A DNA stretch of 64,000 nucleotides from assembly GCA_936432065.2 (NCBI GenBank), contig OW386286.2, forward strand, positions 22,503,179 to 22,567,178. Direction: 5' to 3'. The position numbers and the translations under genes are program-made. Every line of letters begins with the position of its first letter. The first letter of the stretch is position 1. Source of the DNA: Rutpela maculata. Lineage: Eukaryota > Arthropoda > Insecta > Coleoptera > Cerambycidae. The notes under the pieces are model-generated. The model saw only the letters and a program-made list of their open reading frames with translations, ran no database searches and was not told the origin of the DNA. Below, piece after piece: positions 11,291-21,789 of this stretch.

Positions 11291-12008
11291 ATATTTTATG
11301 TCTTACAAATATTTTATTGATTTATCTTGTTGTAACAGTTGTAATAGTGTTGTAATAGTTTTTTTATAATAATAATATATGTTAAATATAATATTTTAAG
11401 TGCATACATTTTTTAATATTTCTTTCATAATGGTCTATTCAATGTAATTAGGACAAATTTATTTATTTACAAAATGTGTATTATTAACATTGCTGTCAAT
11501 TATACTTTAAAATAAAGTTAGTTAATATTTCGTTAATTAATAATAAGGAAAAGAGCGAGCCGCCGCGCCGCTTGCCACACCGATCGCGCGCGCGAATTTT
11601 TTTTTTATTTCGCTGACTGACGGGCGTTGTCCCACAAAATGGTTGACTGACCATTTCATTTATGATTAATATATCATTTAATACCTTTACAAAGATTTTG
11701 AAGTTTAGTTAATGAATTGCACGCTATCTATTTTTTGTACGTACATTGGAGCTGACTGACCAGCTCCGTCCCCACATTCAACTGACTGACTGACATAACT
11801 GTTATTTATATTAAATATCTAATTTGCATAACGATTTTCAGCCTTAGTAAATTCATTTTATTACCTCCGTAATTATGACACCTTTGATGGTGTACCTGAG
11901 ACACCTGTTCTCTCTCACCTGATTTCGCTTGACTGACCGCAGTATGTTAGTGTACACAACTACTGTAATCAACTGGCAAAATACCAGGCTTAGTAAATTC
12001 AGAGAATG

Positions 12009-12564
12009 GGCTCATTTAGCACTTTTTTAAATTTGATTATCGGAAAGATCTTATAATTTTAAGACTCTGTGCAAAAAAACAGAATTTTGTGAGACCTGTA
12101 AATCGTCTAAAAAAAGTCATGAAAATGGACCACACCCGCCTTGTCGAGTATCTATCGGCCGTGACGTCACTTGATAGGAACCCACTAGCCGAAGCGGTTA
12201 ACTACAGCGCGTCTTTATAGCTTCATTACAAATCGTTAACTCAAGCAGTGTGTTTTGAAACTTATGCGTGTTTGTGAAGAATTTCAATTTATCAACTATT
12301 TTCACCGATTTATATTACTATTCTCTGACGTCACGATGTTGGTCGCACCGCACTTCCAAGTCCCTCTTTAAAAGTCGTATATAAATATATTGATTTACGT
12401 TGGTTAAAGATGGAACAAATCGTTAAGTTTCACTTCGCAGTTTTTTTTTTGTTTAATAGAATATTCTGTTCCAAGCTATTTAAGAGACAAGTTAATTTTC
12501 AGATCGGCAGTACATATATAAACTTTAGACATCGTTCTATAATAGACACTGAGAAAATTCTATG
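12009..12564. other. No gene recognised
   Basis: A moderately GC-rich patch (12130-12200, around CGGCCGTGACGTCACTTGATAGG) contains a CRE-like TGACGTCA. No exon or repeat structure was found. Confidence 0.3.
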
Positions 12565-12566
12565 TA

Positions 12567-13957
12567 CAGGGTGGTTGCGCGAACGTTTGAATCTCATTTA
12601 ACTTCGTTATTTTTGGACTTACGTAAAAAAGTACAAAAATAAAAGTTATAGAAAATCACATGCATTTTCCAAAAATTATTTCATTCAGAATGGCAACTGA
12701 AAGTCGTATTTTGGAAATATGAACTTTACTTTGGTGTTTTTAAATGGAACACTCCACATATATTTACACCATTTGAAAGGCCATAAAAAAGATTTTTAAT
12801 TATATACAATACATGATACTTATCTTAACATTTGTTTGTCTAATTTACTATAAGTTTACAATTTATTAAATTAGCCATGGAAAACATACCTGTCAGTATC
12901 TAATTTCACTTTATTTTAAATAAAATGGAGAATTTCAATAATTGATATACAGTGTGTTTCACTTTTATTTTTTTCAGACTAGAATAAAATTTTACTTAAG
13001 TATGAAACAAATTAGGATCTACTCATGACCGGAAAAACATTAACCTCCTACAAATGCAAAGCCACCTGCGGTACCAAAATATGCGGAGAAAATAAAAAAA
13101 TCATATTGGACATATTTTTATCGGAAAATTTTGTTAATGAAACTTGTTCAGAATTGTACAAAAACCTTAGGATCAAAATTTAATCAAAATAGAAAAATAT
13201 ATAAATTTTGATTAAAATAATGTCCGAAAATATCATATAATGGGATTCTTGTTTAGAAACCTGTTCTATGACAATTTTGTTTGAAATTAAACCCAAGCTG
13301 CCAGGTATTTGTCAAGCAATTTGCAGTTTTTTTAAAATAATTATTATTAAAATTATTTAGTTTTTCAACCTTTTTATTTTGATTACATTTTAGGCATATG
13401 GGTTTTGGACAATTCTGAACAAGTTTCATTAACAAAATTTTCCGATAAAAAAATGCCTAATATGATTTTTTGATTTTCTCCACATATATTGGTAGCTTTG
13501 CATTTGTAGGAGGCGAATGTTTTTCTGGTCATAAGTAGATCTTAATTTGTTCTATACTTAAGTAAAATTTGATTCAAATCGGAACAAAAATAAAAAAGTT
13601 ATTGGGGTTTTACCATTTCAAATGAAACACACTGTATATTTCTCGAACTACCATGACTTAATGTAAGAAAATATAAAATTTAATATCTACTATAGTTTTT
13701 AAGAAAAATACTATATATCATACATCGTTGAAAAGGTTTTTCTACGGTCTTTCAAATGATGTAAAAATATATGGGGTGTTCCATTAAAAAAAAACAAAGT
13801 AAAGCTCATATCTCCGAAATGCGACTTTTAATTGTTTTTCTGAAATGATTTTTGGAAAATACATGTGATTTTTCATAACTTTTCTTTTTGAACTTTTTTA
13901 CGTAACTACAAAAATAACGAAGTTAAATGAGGTTCTAAAGTTCGCGCGACCACCCAG
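12567..13957. mobile_element. TA-flanked foldback element, CAGGGTGGT termini
   Basis: CAGGGTGGTTGCGCGAAC at 12567 pairs with GTTCGCGCGACCACCCAG ending at 13957, and TA lies on each side. The arms extend about 200 bp and include the paired segments ATTTTTGGAAAATACATG/CATGCATTTTCCAAAAAT. CAGGGTGnnC-type ends with a TA duplication are typical of non-autonomous Tc1/mariner-like elements in insects. The loop was later invaded by a second palindrome (12950-13634). Confidence 0.8.
12950..13634. mobile_element. Nested TA-flanked foldback, CAGTGTGTTTCA termini
   Basis: TA|CAGTGTGTTTCA at 12948-12961 pairs with TGAAACACACTG|TA ending at 13636. The arms are near-complete to the centre at about 13190, with landmarks CAAATGCAAAGCCACC/GGTAGCTTTGCATTTG and TCGGAAAATTTTGTTAATGA with its complement. 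The flanking loop sequence of the outer element is not palindromic here, so this unit is a later insertion. A solo fragment of the same family lies at 24608-24715. Confidence 0.8.
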
Positions 13958-14251
13958 TATAGTTGACCATAATAAGGAACTCTAGTCTAGTTAAAATAAA
14001 AAACATGTTCCCAAATAAATTAAAAATTTTCTGATAGTACATATTGATAATAATATTTTTTTGTTTTTATGTGCCTTTGGTAATTTTCAAAAAAATTGGC
14101 CCCTTGGATTTTGCCGCTCTAGGTTATAGTCCCTATGGCCCCCCTAAATCCGCTACTGATGGTTAAACTTCGCCTTGTAAATTGCTATATGTAATGTGCT
14201 TGTATTTGTACATCTATATTAGGGTGCATCGATTTTTTTTTTTTACCTAAT

Positions 14252-14630
14252 CCAAAATGACGGGCGCCCAAAAGTTATGTTATAGGGTTGTAAATAATAC
14301 GTTAAAATTTCAAATTAAAATATTATCCCTTAGGGGTAGTAGGTTGGGGTCAAAGGTAAACATTTTTGATATTCTATATATTCAAAATTACGGGTGCGCA
14401 GAAGTTGTGTTTTGAGGTTATAAGCAATAGGTAGAAATTTTAGTCAAAAATATTTAGGTTTAGGGGTAGCGGGTGAGGGTTAAAAGTCATTTTTTTTATT
14501 TTGTGCATATCTAAAATGGCGGGCGCGGAAAAGTTTGGTCTTGGGGTTGAAATTTGCTGGTAAAAATTTTAAACCAAAATATTAAGACTCAAGGGTAGCG
14601 GGTTAGTATCAAAGACCAAAAAGATAGTAC
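14252..14630. repeat. Three tandem ~125-bp degenerate subterminal units
   Basis: Units begin near 14252, 14387 and 14510 with variants of CAAAATGRCGGGCGC. They continue through AAGTT.TGTT..GGGTT, AAAATTT.AA...AAAATATT and GGGGTAGCGGGTTRGGGT. Inverted counterparts occupy 16450-16690. Repeated subterminal motifs in hAT-type elements usually bind transposase; that role is inferred here. Confidence 0.7.
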
Positions 14631-14819
14631 GTACCCTTACAAATATTATCGATACTTATCAATTAGTAATATTTTTAAACTATGTTTAATTACGATATTA
14701 AATTTAAATTACTTATTACTACCTACGTATTTGTTATCTAATGTACGCATGCCCATAATATAGCATGCGCTGTGTTCTGCATACATGAAAGCTCGGTGAA
14801 CAGTGAACACTGTAAGTTT

Positions 14820-16203
14820 TAGCCGAAACTTTAGATAGATGCGGTATTTCCGATAGAGCTGGAGCACTGATTGCTTCTTCAGTACTCCAAGATTTTGGTT
14901 TAATTAATGAATCTAACACAATGCATGTAATTAATAAAAACAGAATTAGGAGAGCTATAAGCAAGAAGAGAGGTGAATTATCATCATGTGGTACGCCAAT
15001 ATCATTACGTGGACTTTATTTCGATGGGCGTAAAGACAAGCCCATGAAATTAATAGATAACCGTCGAAAGATAACAACCGAAGAACATATAGTTTTAATT
15101 GGAGAGCCCGGATCATCATATTTGGGACATGTCACACCTTCTACAGGTTCAGCTGTAAACATCATTAACGCCATTATCAGTTATTTTGAAAACTCTCGAA
15201 TCCCAACTAACACCTTAAAAGTCGTCGGATGTGATGGAACGGCTACAAATACTGGTGTTATAGATCTACTTGAAAAACATTTTAAGAGACCACTTCAGTG
15301 GTTCATTTGCCAACTGCATGCAAATGAACTTCCACTAAAAGGCACTTGATCGAACATATTGACGGAACTGTATTTCAGGAATTTCAGGTATAATAGGAGA
15401 GTCGTTAGTCAAATGCGAGCAGATGCCAGTAGATGCATTTAAGATTATTAAATCCGAAATTCCTATAGTTAAGGTGAAAGATCTTAACACATATCAGTTA
15501 TATTTTTATGAAATATGCCAAGCAGTAATAACGGGATATGTTTCTATTAATCTTTCAAAACGAGAACCTGGCAAAATAGTCCACTCGCGATGGCTGACGA
15601 TAGCAAATAGAATACTTCGCTTATATGAAGCATATAGAAGCACATCCATCAATCCATCATGTCTGCAAGGTGCTTCAAATGTATGGAAGACCATACAATT
15701 ATCCAGATATTTATCAGAAGAGTTGAAAGGAATAGGTAGTTGATCCCGTCGTAATACGAAATGGATATTTTGCACACCCTGAGAACATACTACTGGGAAT
15801 GCTGGGCGATGAAAACCGGTGTATTAGGGAGTTGGCTGCTCGCAGAATATTAAAAGCTAGAAAAGGCAACAATACCGACTTAAGAAAGTTTACACTTGCT
15901 CCCTTGAAGCTAAATGCTACAAATTAGTATGAGATGATTGATTGGCAAGAATGTGAATATAGTGAGCCACCATTAACAGTTGATTTATCCGAAGAGGACC
16001 TTAATCAAATTATAAATAATCCTGAATTGTCTGACAATTGAAATAAAGGAATTTCCTAATCACACAAAAGTTGTGAAAAGGGCAGTAAAGCTTGTAACTG
16101 AAGCTTCAGCGCTGGATGGATTAATTAGAACAACGATTAGATCCTGTGACAAAATTCCCAAATTCAACACAAAGAAAGATTACTACAAGCAAGTTTTAGC
16201 ATA
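14820..16203 (+). pseudogene. DDE-type transposase with CxxH motif, decayed
   Basis: Frame pieces in order: LDRCGISDRAGALIASSVLQ (from about 14823) running without a break into the 142-codon ORF 14921-15349. That ORF holds GLYFDGRKD, EEHIVLIGEPGSSYLGH, VVGCDGT and PLQWFICQLHANELPL. After a break, 15423-15743 holds HSRWLTIANRILRLY and VWKTIQLSRYL. Later scattered pieces are WQECEYSEPPLTVDLSEEDL and LVTEASALDGLIRTTIRS near 15930-16140. CDGT gives a candidate first Asp and C-Q-L-H is the CxxH insertion motif seen in hAT, MULE and Kolobok-type RNase H folds. From memory this resembles proteins annotated only as uncharacterised in many insects. At least five frameshifts or stops make this copy dead. 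Confidence 0.75.
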
Positions 16204-16726
16204 ATGTTTATAGTATTTTTATTTTTACTTTTTAGTCTTTAATAAAATCAAGTTTATTTTTCACTTTAATAAAATCAAGTTTATAAAATCAAGTTTGTTA
16301 TCAAACCTCCAATAAAGAAATTAAAGTAAAAATAAAGTTTATTGTGTCACACTATGATGATAAAACAAATAATTTCCCTTAAAAAAAATGGGACCTTTGA
16401 GCTTGTAGGGAATAGAAATGGATCTGATGCAGAACAAAGAAAATATCAAGTTGACTTTTAACCCTAACCCGCCTTAAATCTTAATATTTGTATCTTAAGT
16501 TTTTACCTCTTATATATAACTGTAAAGCACACCTCTTTCACACCCACCTTTTTGAATATATAGAATATCAAAAATGTTTACCTTTGACCCCAACTCGCTA
16601 CCCCCAAGGGTTAATATTTTAATTTGAAATTTTAACGTATTATTTACAACCCTATAACACAACTTTTGGGCGCCCGCCATTTTGGATTAGGTAAAAAAAA
16701 GAAAATCGATGCACCCTAATCTATAT

Positions 16727-17587
16727 TCTTCCACTAACACCGTTTATTACTATTATTATCATTATTAACGACTTTACAAATCTCAGAGCAGCTCCTTATT
16801 AGTAACAGCGAGATGTATTCAGATAAGAGCAAAAGCTTAGACATTACGCTTATTCAGTTGAGTATGACTTCTAAAGCTGGCATTTGAGTTTCGTATTTAA
16901 CAATGTTTCATAACATGTTTTCTAGAGCAATAACTCAGCAATTCAAGCGACCATCAGGCTGACATGGAACTCGGTGAAAAGTGGTGGCCGCGCCGGGTGC
17001 AGATTGATATAATCAAGGAGGCTTGTATTGACGTGGCACAGCAGAAATTTATCTATGGCCGCAATTACGTGGATCAATTCCACACGGTTCATTTGTCAAA
17101 CTGTGCCATCATAATTAGCATATCAAAGCATCTAATTCTGATCTCGATTGAATTATATACCAAATAATTGACGCGTAATAATAAATGACCCGCTCTTGTC
17201 TACGACCTAATTACACTATTCAAGGGTTCATTACATACCGACACAAAAAACTGTTTACTTTGTATAAAACATCTAGAGAAATTGTAAAATATGTTTAGGC
17301 AATAGGTAATAAGGAGCCATACGGGGAAATTTCATTGCAGTCATTTTAAGATGAAAATCAACTTTAGTAGTATGTAGAACAACTTGGTGATTTCACTTGG
17401 GACTAATTCTATAGCAGTTTTAAATTCAAATATTTTTGGATAGTTTGATTCAAAATGGATCAAATATGAAATATTAAAAAGGAATAAGGGTGCTTTTTCG
17501 TTGTGAGTGAGTTTCACTTCAACTCGTTTCGAAAACAAAAAAAGTGACTATAGTCTATATAATGAAGCATTATTTGACGAGTTTTCT
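16727..17587. other. Non-repetitive interval, candidate regulatory DNA
   Basis: The part at about 16930-17230 is GC-richer than its surroundings and contains homeodomain-type TAATTAG and ATCAAAG-like words near 17110-17140. There is an open frame of 67 codons at 16964-17167 without a recognisable domain. No inverted or tandem structure was seen. Confidence 0.3.
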
Positions 17588-19089
17588 GTAAATATTTCGT
17601 GCAAAGACGAGATTACCTTTCCCCCCTGTTTTCGAAGATGCTGAGCACGATGGAAGTGGTGGGTGAAATTTTTGACCGCCACAACCCCCTGAAACGGCCA
17701 AAAACCACCCCTTTAACCACCCCTTTTATGGATCCCTGTTTTATCTTTACATATAAACTGGTCTGGGGTGTGATTTATCGACGGCTTGTACTTGAAATAA
17801 CTTGGAAGGGGGTTATAGAGTAAGTAGAATCCAGACAGCAGGCCTAGGGGGTTGATTAAACCGTCCCGAGGGGTGAAATTTTTTTTTTAATGTTTTGGTT
17901 CTCTTAAATGTTTCGGTTCATCCCTCAAACGTGCAGAATCACCCCTCACTCACCAGAAAGCATGCTATCTAGGATTTACATGTTTTTCGACACATTATCG
18001 TTATTCCTGTGCATATCCTTTCATTTTTCACGGAAGAGAAGGTGGTAGCGACCTCGGGGGTTGCTTCAACCCTTCCAAGGGGTGTAAAATTCATTAATTA
18101 CACTTTGGATCGTCAATACGCCCTCCCCCGTTTTCGCAGGCGCTGACCACGATAAAAATATTCACCTTCATCTCCGACTCTCCTCAACCCCCATAATGGA
18201 CAGAAACTTACCCTCATCCACCAGTTATCGCCGAGGTAATGATTGTGTAGGTTGCTGATTAGGGTACTTACAATTAATTAAAAATACCTACGTCGTTTAC
18301 AAATAGCATAACAATTATCATATTCCTTATAATGCACATCGCACACAATCTCTTCCTCTTCATCATCCGCCGTTTCAGTCAGCGAATCTGAATCGGAATC
18401 GCTTACAATTGCAGGGATTAAATTAAAATAAAGATCATCATTATCGTCATCTTCATCTGCTCTTACCTCTATACATACATCTTTATTATTTTGCGTATAA
18501 TTTTCACACATTTCGCCTTTGCAGTTTTTACAGAAAACAGTATTAACCCTAATTTTAAACTGCATCGCTTCGAACAGCTGTTTTTACAAGTACAGTGGTA
18601 ATCTTTAAAAAGAAATCTGGTATCAATTTGCTTTCTGAAAATTTTGGCTCCAAAAAATTATTTTTCATTATCCACCCCCACTGAGTAGCGATCATAAGAG
18701 AGGTGGTTTATGCACGTTTGAGGGATAAGGAGCAAAAAATTAATATTTTTCCCGAGATCAGCGACCCCGAGAACGGGGGATAGTCGTTTGAACCGAAACA
18801 TTAAAAAAATAGATTTTCCACTCTTCGGAAGGGTTTAATCAACCCCCTAGGCCTGCTGTCTGGATTCCACTTACTCTAGAACCCCCTTCCATGTTATTTC
18901 AAGTATAACCCGTCGATAAATCACTCCCCGTTTATATATAAAGATAAAAAGGGATCCATAAAAGGGGTGGTTTTTGGCGGTTTCAGGGGATTGCGGCGGT
19001 CAAAAACTTTTCCCACCACTTTTATCGTGTTCAGCACCCTCGAAAACGGGGGGGGGGGAGGTAATCTCGTCTTTGCACGAAATATTTAC
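17588..19089. mobile_element. Foldback element with GTAAATATTTCGTGC termini
   Basis: GTAAATATTTCGTGCAAAG at 17588 pairs with its complement ending at 19089. The arms are about 370 bp, with landmarks GATCCCTGTTTTATC, CAGACAGCAGGCCTAGGGGG and AACATTTAAG-type segments mirrored at 18830-18970. A third copy of the CCCCCGTTTTCG..GCTGA.CACGATAA motif lies near 18125-18155, inside the loop. The target duplication is unclear. Confidence 0.75.
18278..18565 (-). CDS. Small acidic hypothetical protein in the foldback loop
   Basis: A 95-codon frame starts ATG at 18565. The N-terminus has CKNCKGEMC, a possible two-cysteine-pair knuckle. The middle is very acidic (DEDDDNDD; DSDSDS; DDEEEE), and the C-terminus has CDVHYKEYDNCYAICKRRR, with further Cys and a basic end. 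The order of Cys-rich, acidic and Cys-rich segments could be a degenerate zinc-binding region. No family is recognised. It sits alone between the arms of a foldback, so it is either a captured host fragment or the leftover of a transposon protein. Confidence 0.3.
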   Translation of the reverse strand: MQFKIRVNTVFCKNCKGEMCENYTQNNKDVCIEVRADEDDDNDDLYFNLIPAIVSDSDSDSLTETADDEEEEIVCDVHYKEYDNCYAICKRRRYF

Positions 19090-20203
19090 GTTACTTTTTG
19101 CTTTATTACATAGACTACTATTAGAATGTGTAGATCATCATTTCTTCCAAAAAAATCATATAACATTATTTTTGCTTTAATACCCGCTGAGTTACAGGGG
19201 GTTGAAAAATGTTGATTTTTAAGCAAAAAAAAACACTGATTTTTCAAGGTTTTAAGCAAATTACTCAAAGAGCGTCACATTTTCGAAAAAAATTGTAATA
19301 ACAAAAAAGTTAGCTTATGAAAAAATAACAAAAATAATCCATGAAATAAAAATTTGTTTAGACTTATCGTTGCTGAGATACAGTCGATGTTAGGTGCCTC
19401 TGAACGTAGCCATGAAATGGTTATGCTCTTCAAACAGTCATAACTTTGGTTTAAAAAAACTTATAACATGTACCTTGAAACAAATTAAAGCTTATTACAG
19501 TAGCTTAAAATTTTCTTTTAGCAAATTTTGATATCTGCAAAATCAAAAATGATACAAGGAAAATAAAGTCAAAATTTTGATTTTTTACACAAAAAAGTGC
19601 CCGTTTTTGGTTCCAGTAAATTCCAAATTAAAAAAAAAATCCAAATAATGTTTTTTTTTAGTCATAACTATTACGTGTACGCTCATTTGTTGATAGTGAT
19701 CGATGCATAATCTAAAAGATTTTACACTTAATGTATTTTGAGAATTATTGAAAAAATGAATTTTCTTGGCTTTAAGGTTAAATAACTTAGCAGGGAAGTA
19801 TCTTAGCTGAATGATACTAGAGGCAAAAAATTATAGCAATGGACTAAGGAAAATGTTGCTTTTTTATTTTTTTGACAAATATAATAGCTTAGGAGATAGA
19901 AGTGTTTGAAATTAACTCTCCACTTTTTTTTTTAATTGACGCATTTAAGATGAATATAGAAAAACTGACAACCTTTGTACTATTTTGACCTACCTCACAT
20001 TAAAGAGGATTAAGAGACCTTCAAAATGCTCTTCTTGGATAATTTTTACCGTTAATGGCAAAGGAGATATGACCGAAATAAGGAGCACGCCTCGTTTTAG
20101 CAAATTACGATATTGTTCGTTTGGCGGTAATATCACAATATTTTCAATTATAAAGGAATAATCATAATTTTCATACTCAGTTTTAGAGCATTATAAATTC
20201 ATA
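19090..20203. other. AT-rich stretch, nothing recognised
   Basis: The texture is like other non-coding interspersed repeats in the window, with many A and T runs and no open frame over 70 codons. No paired terminus was found. Confidence 0.35.
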
Positions 20204-21240
20204 AAATAATTGTTTATGGAACTTTAATAATACAATATTTGAAATCACCTACCCCAAAAACCCATAAAACGATATAGTAACTCGGTAGTGGCGGTGGGGG
20301 TGGATGAAGTAAAAAAAAAGAAGGTTCTTGTACACACACTAAATCACAATTTTATTTTTTTCACATCTTTAATAGTGGTGTGGTAATGGGGGTGGGTAAT
20401 GCCAAAAAAAATTTTGACATAAGCTTCTCTTATATATACTAAATACCAATTTTATGGACTCTTACTTGCTTGATTTACCTATTTACTCACATTTACCCTA
20501 ATTTACCCCCAAACCTTTCAATGAAATAAGATCAAAATATATTCTAGTTCCAGATCTCATTAAAATACATCAAATTTCAAGGCAATATCTTAAACTGTTC
20601 CAGAGTAATGATGCGCACAAAAAAGTTACAGACAGACAGAAATATTTTTTGCTCGAACTTAAAATCTCGAAGTTTCATGACATTCTAAGCCTATTTAACC
20701 CTTTCAGGCATGGTTGTACACTATGCAAACTGACTCGTTTATTGCATGGTGGTACAAATTACGTACCTCATATTGTATATGCATAGTGGACTGTATACAC
20801 TGTATATACTCTGTACACTGTAATGTATACTATGTATACGGGTACCACGCCAAAGTACATACTTAAAACAAAGAATAAATCTCCACAAATGCAACTAAAG
20901 TATATTTTATTGCTTAGCAATCCTCAATAACAAAAAAAAAACAGATGAATTAGAACAAAATATCCCGTGCAGCAAAGGCTATTTTTGTGCATGATTTTCT
21001 GTGCCTGAAAGGGTTAAACAATAAAAAATTTCAAAATTCTTTTGCGTTACGAAGCACCCAAACTTTTTGGATTTCCTCCGGATTTCCTTTTTGATAAAAA
21101 AAAATTGATGAGCGGGGGGAGAAATCAGAAAAAAAAGATTTCCTGAGATTTCCCCGGATTTCCTTCTGAGTGTACACCAGATTTTTTTCACGGTTTTCCC
21201 CTCGCGTTACTATAACTACTTCCACTGGATGTGGAAGTAA
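20204..21240 (+). repeat. Family P repeat, copy 1 (5'-truncated, interrupted)
   Basis: This shares with the copies at 36680, 59021 and 63113 the ordered landmarks: AACCCATAAAACGATA, a GGGGGTGG-rich stretch, TTCTTGTACACACACTAAATC, TTTACC-rich tracts, AAAAAGTTACAGACAGACAG, and a final hairpin ACTTCCAC-TGGAT-GTGGAAGT followed by AA. The first ~40 bp, including the leading CCGCTGCC..GGAATCACTACTTCC, are missing. A 315-bp piggyBac-type MITE interrupts it at 20699-21013. The family is non-coding. Confidence 0.85.
20699..21013. mobile_element. piggyBac-type MITE at a TTAA site
   Basis: TTAA at 20695-20698 is followed by CCCTTTCAGGCA, and TGCCTGAAAGGG precedes TTAA at 21014-21017. TTAA duplications and CCC-initial TIRs are diagnostic of piggyBac elements. 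Other copies of the host repeat read CCTATTTGAACAATAAAAA without interruption at this point, so the empty site is known. The interior (315 bp in all) encodes nothing. Confidence 0.9.
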
Positions 21241-21789
21241 CAATATATTGTCAATTTTCTGACCAAACTTGTGTAAGGGCAGACGCACGTAAGTAATCGT
21301 TGAAATACTAACTTTACTCGTTGTCATGGGAGATGAGCGGAGATGAGCGTTAAAGTAACATCCTCGGTAAACGTCAACTTTGCGTTAATAAATGTGAGCA
21401 AGAAAGCCTACTTTATTATGTTGATTGTAAATAAAATATATTTTATTTTATTGTAGAAATCCTTCAGTTTCTCCTATAAATCAATTGCTTATAACATTGA
21501 GATATTACGTTTATGTTTATATGCTACATTAATAGCAACTACTCTGCTGATGAAAAATTGGGGCCTCTACCTGCCTTTGTTGGTGTCAGTAATTTTTTTT
21601 ACAAAAAAAGAAATAAAACCATTGTTCAGAAAATAGTTTATATTATAAACTGCCATCTTTCGACCAATCGCAATCAACCTCGAGCTAGCAACTCTGTGGG
21701 AGGCGTTACCAATCAAAGGTTTTTCAAGGGCTTCCTAACCCACACTATAAAATGTAGTGGATAAACAGATACGGATTTAACACTCAGAT
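21241..21789. other. No gene recognised
   Basis: This interval contains a short GC-richer patch near 21660-21740. No domain or repeat structure was seen. Confidence 0.3.

Larger units (their letters stand above)
9657..12008. mobile_element. Large palindromic element with ~550-bp inverted arms and GTCAGTCA motifs
   Basis: The left arm (9657-10196) and right arm (about 11427-12008) are inverted copies over most of their length. Landmarks are ATTCTCTGAATTTACTAAGC/GCTTAGTAAATTCAGAGAAT at the tips, GTGTCATAATTACGGAGGTAA/its complement near 11880, and the GCGATCGGTGT/ACACCGATCGC segment. Each arm holds about four copies of GTCAGTCA (for example near 9724, 9891, 9982, 10014; complements near 11625-11940). 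The loop contains a nested palindrome and a LINE tail, with no transposase. A target duplication was not identified. Confidence 0.8.
14220..16718 (+). mobile_element. Full-length hAT-like DNA transposon with 8-bp target duplication
   Basis: ATCTATAT is present at 14212-14219 and at 16719-16726. The element starts TAGGGTGCATCGATTTT and ends AAAATCGATGCACCCTA, so the tips are exact inverted repeats, and the TIR similarity continues for ~150 bp. An 8-bp duplication is the hAT, P and Merlin signature. The TIRs contain tandem degenerate ~125-bp units: three at the left (about 14252-14630) and at least two at the right (about 16450-16690), each marked by AAAATGGCGGGCGC and GGGTAGCGGGT. The internal gene is a transposase pseudogene. 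Confidence 0.85.

Noticed and set aside
20204..21240. Family P as a Helitron
   Set aside because: A 3' hairpin is present, but the end is AAGTAA rather than CTRR, and no 5' TC start was seen.
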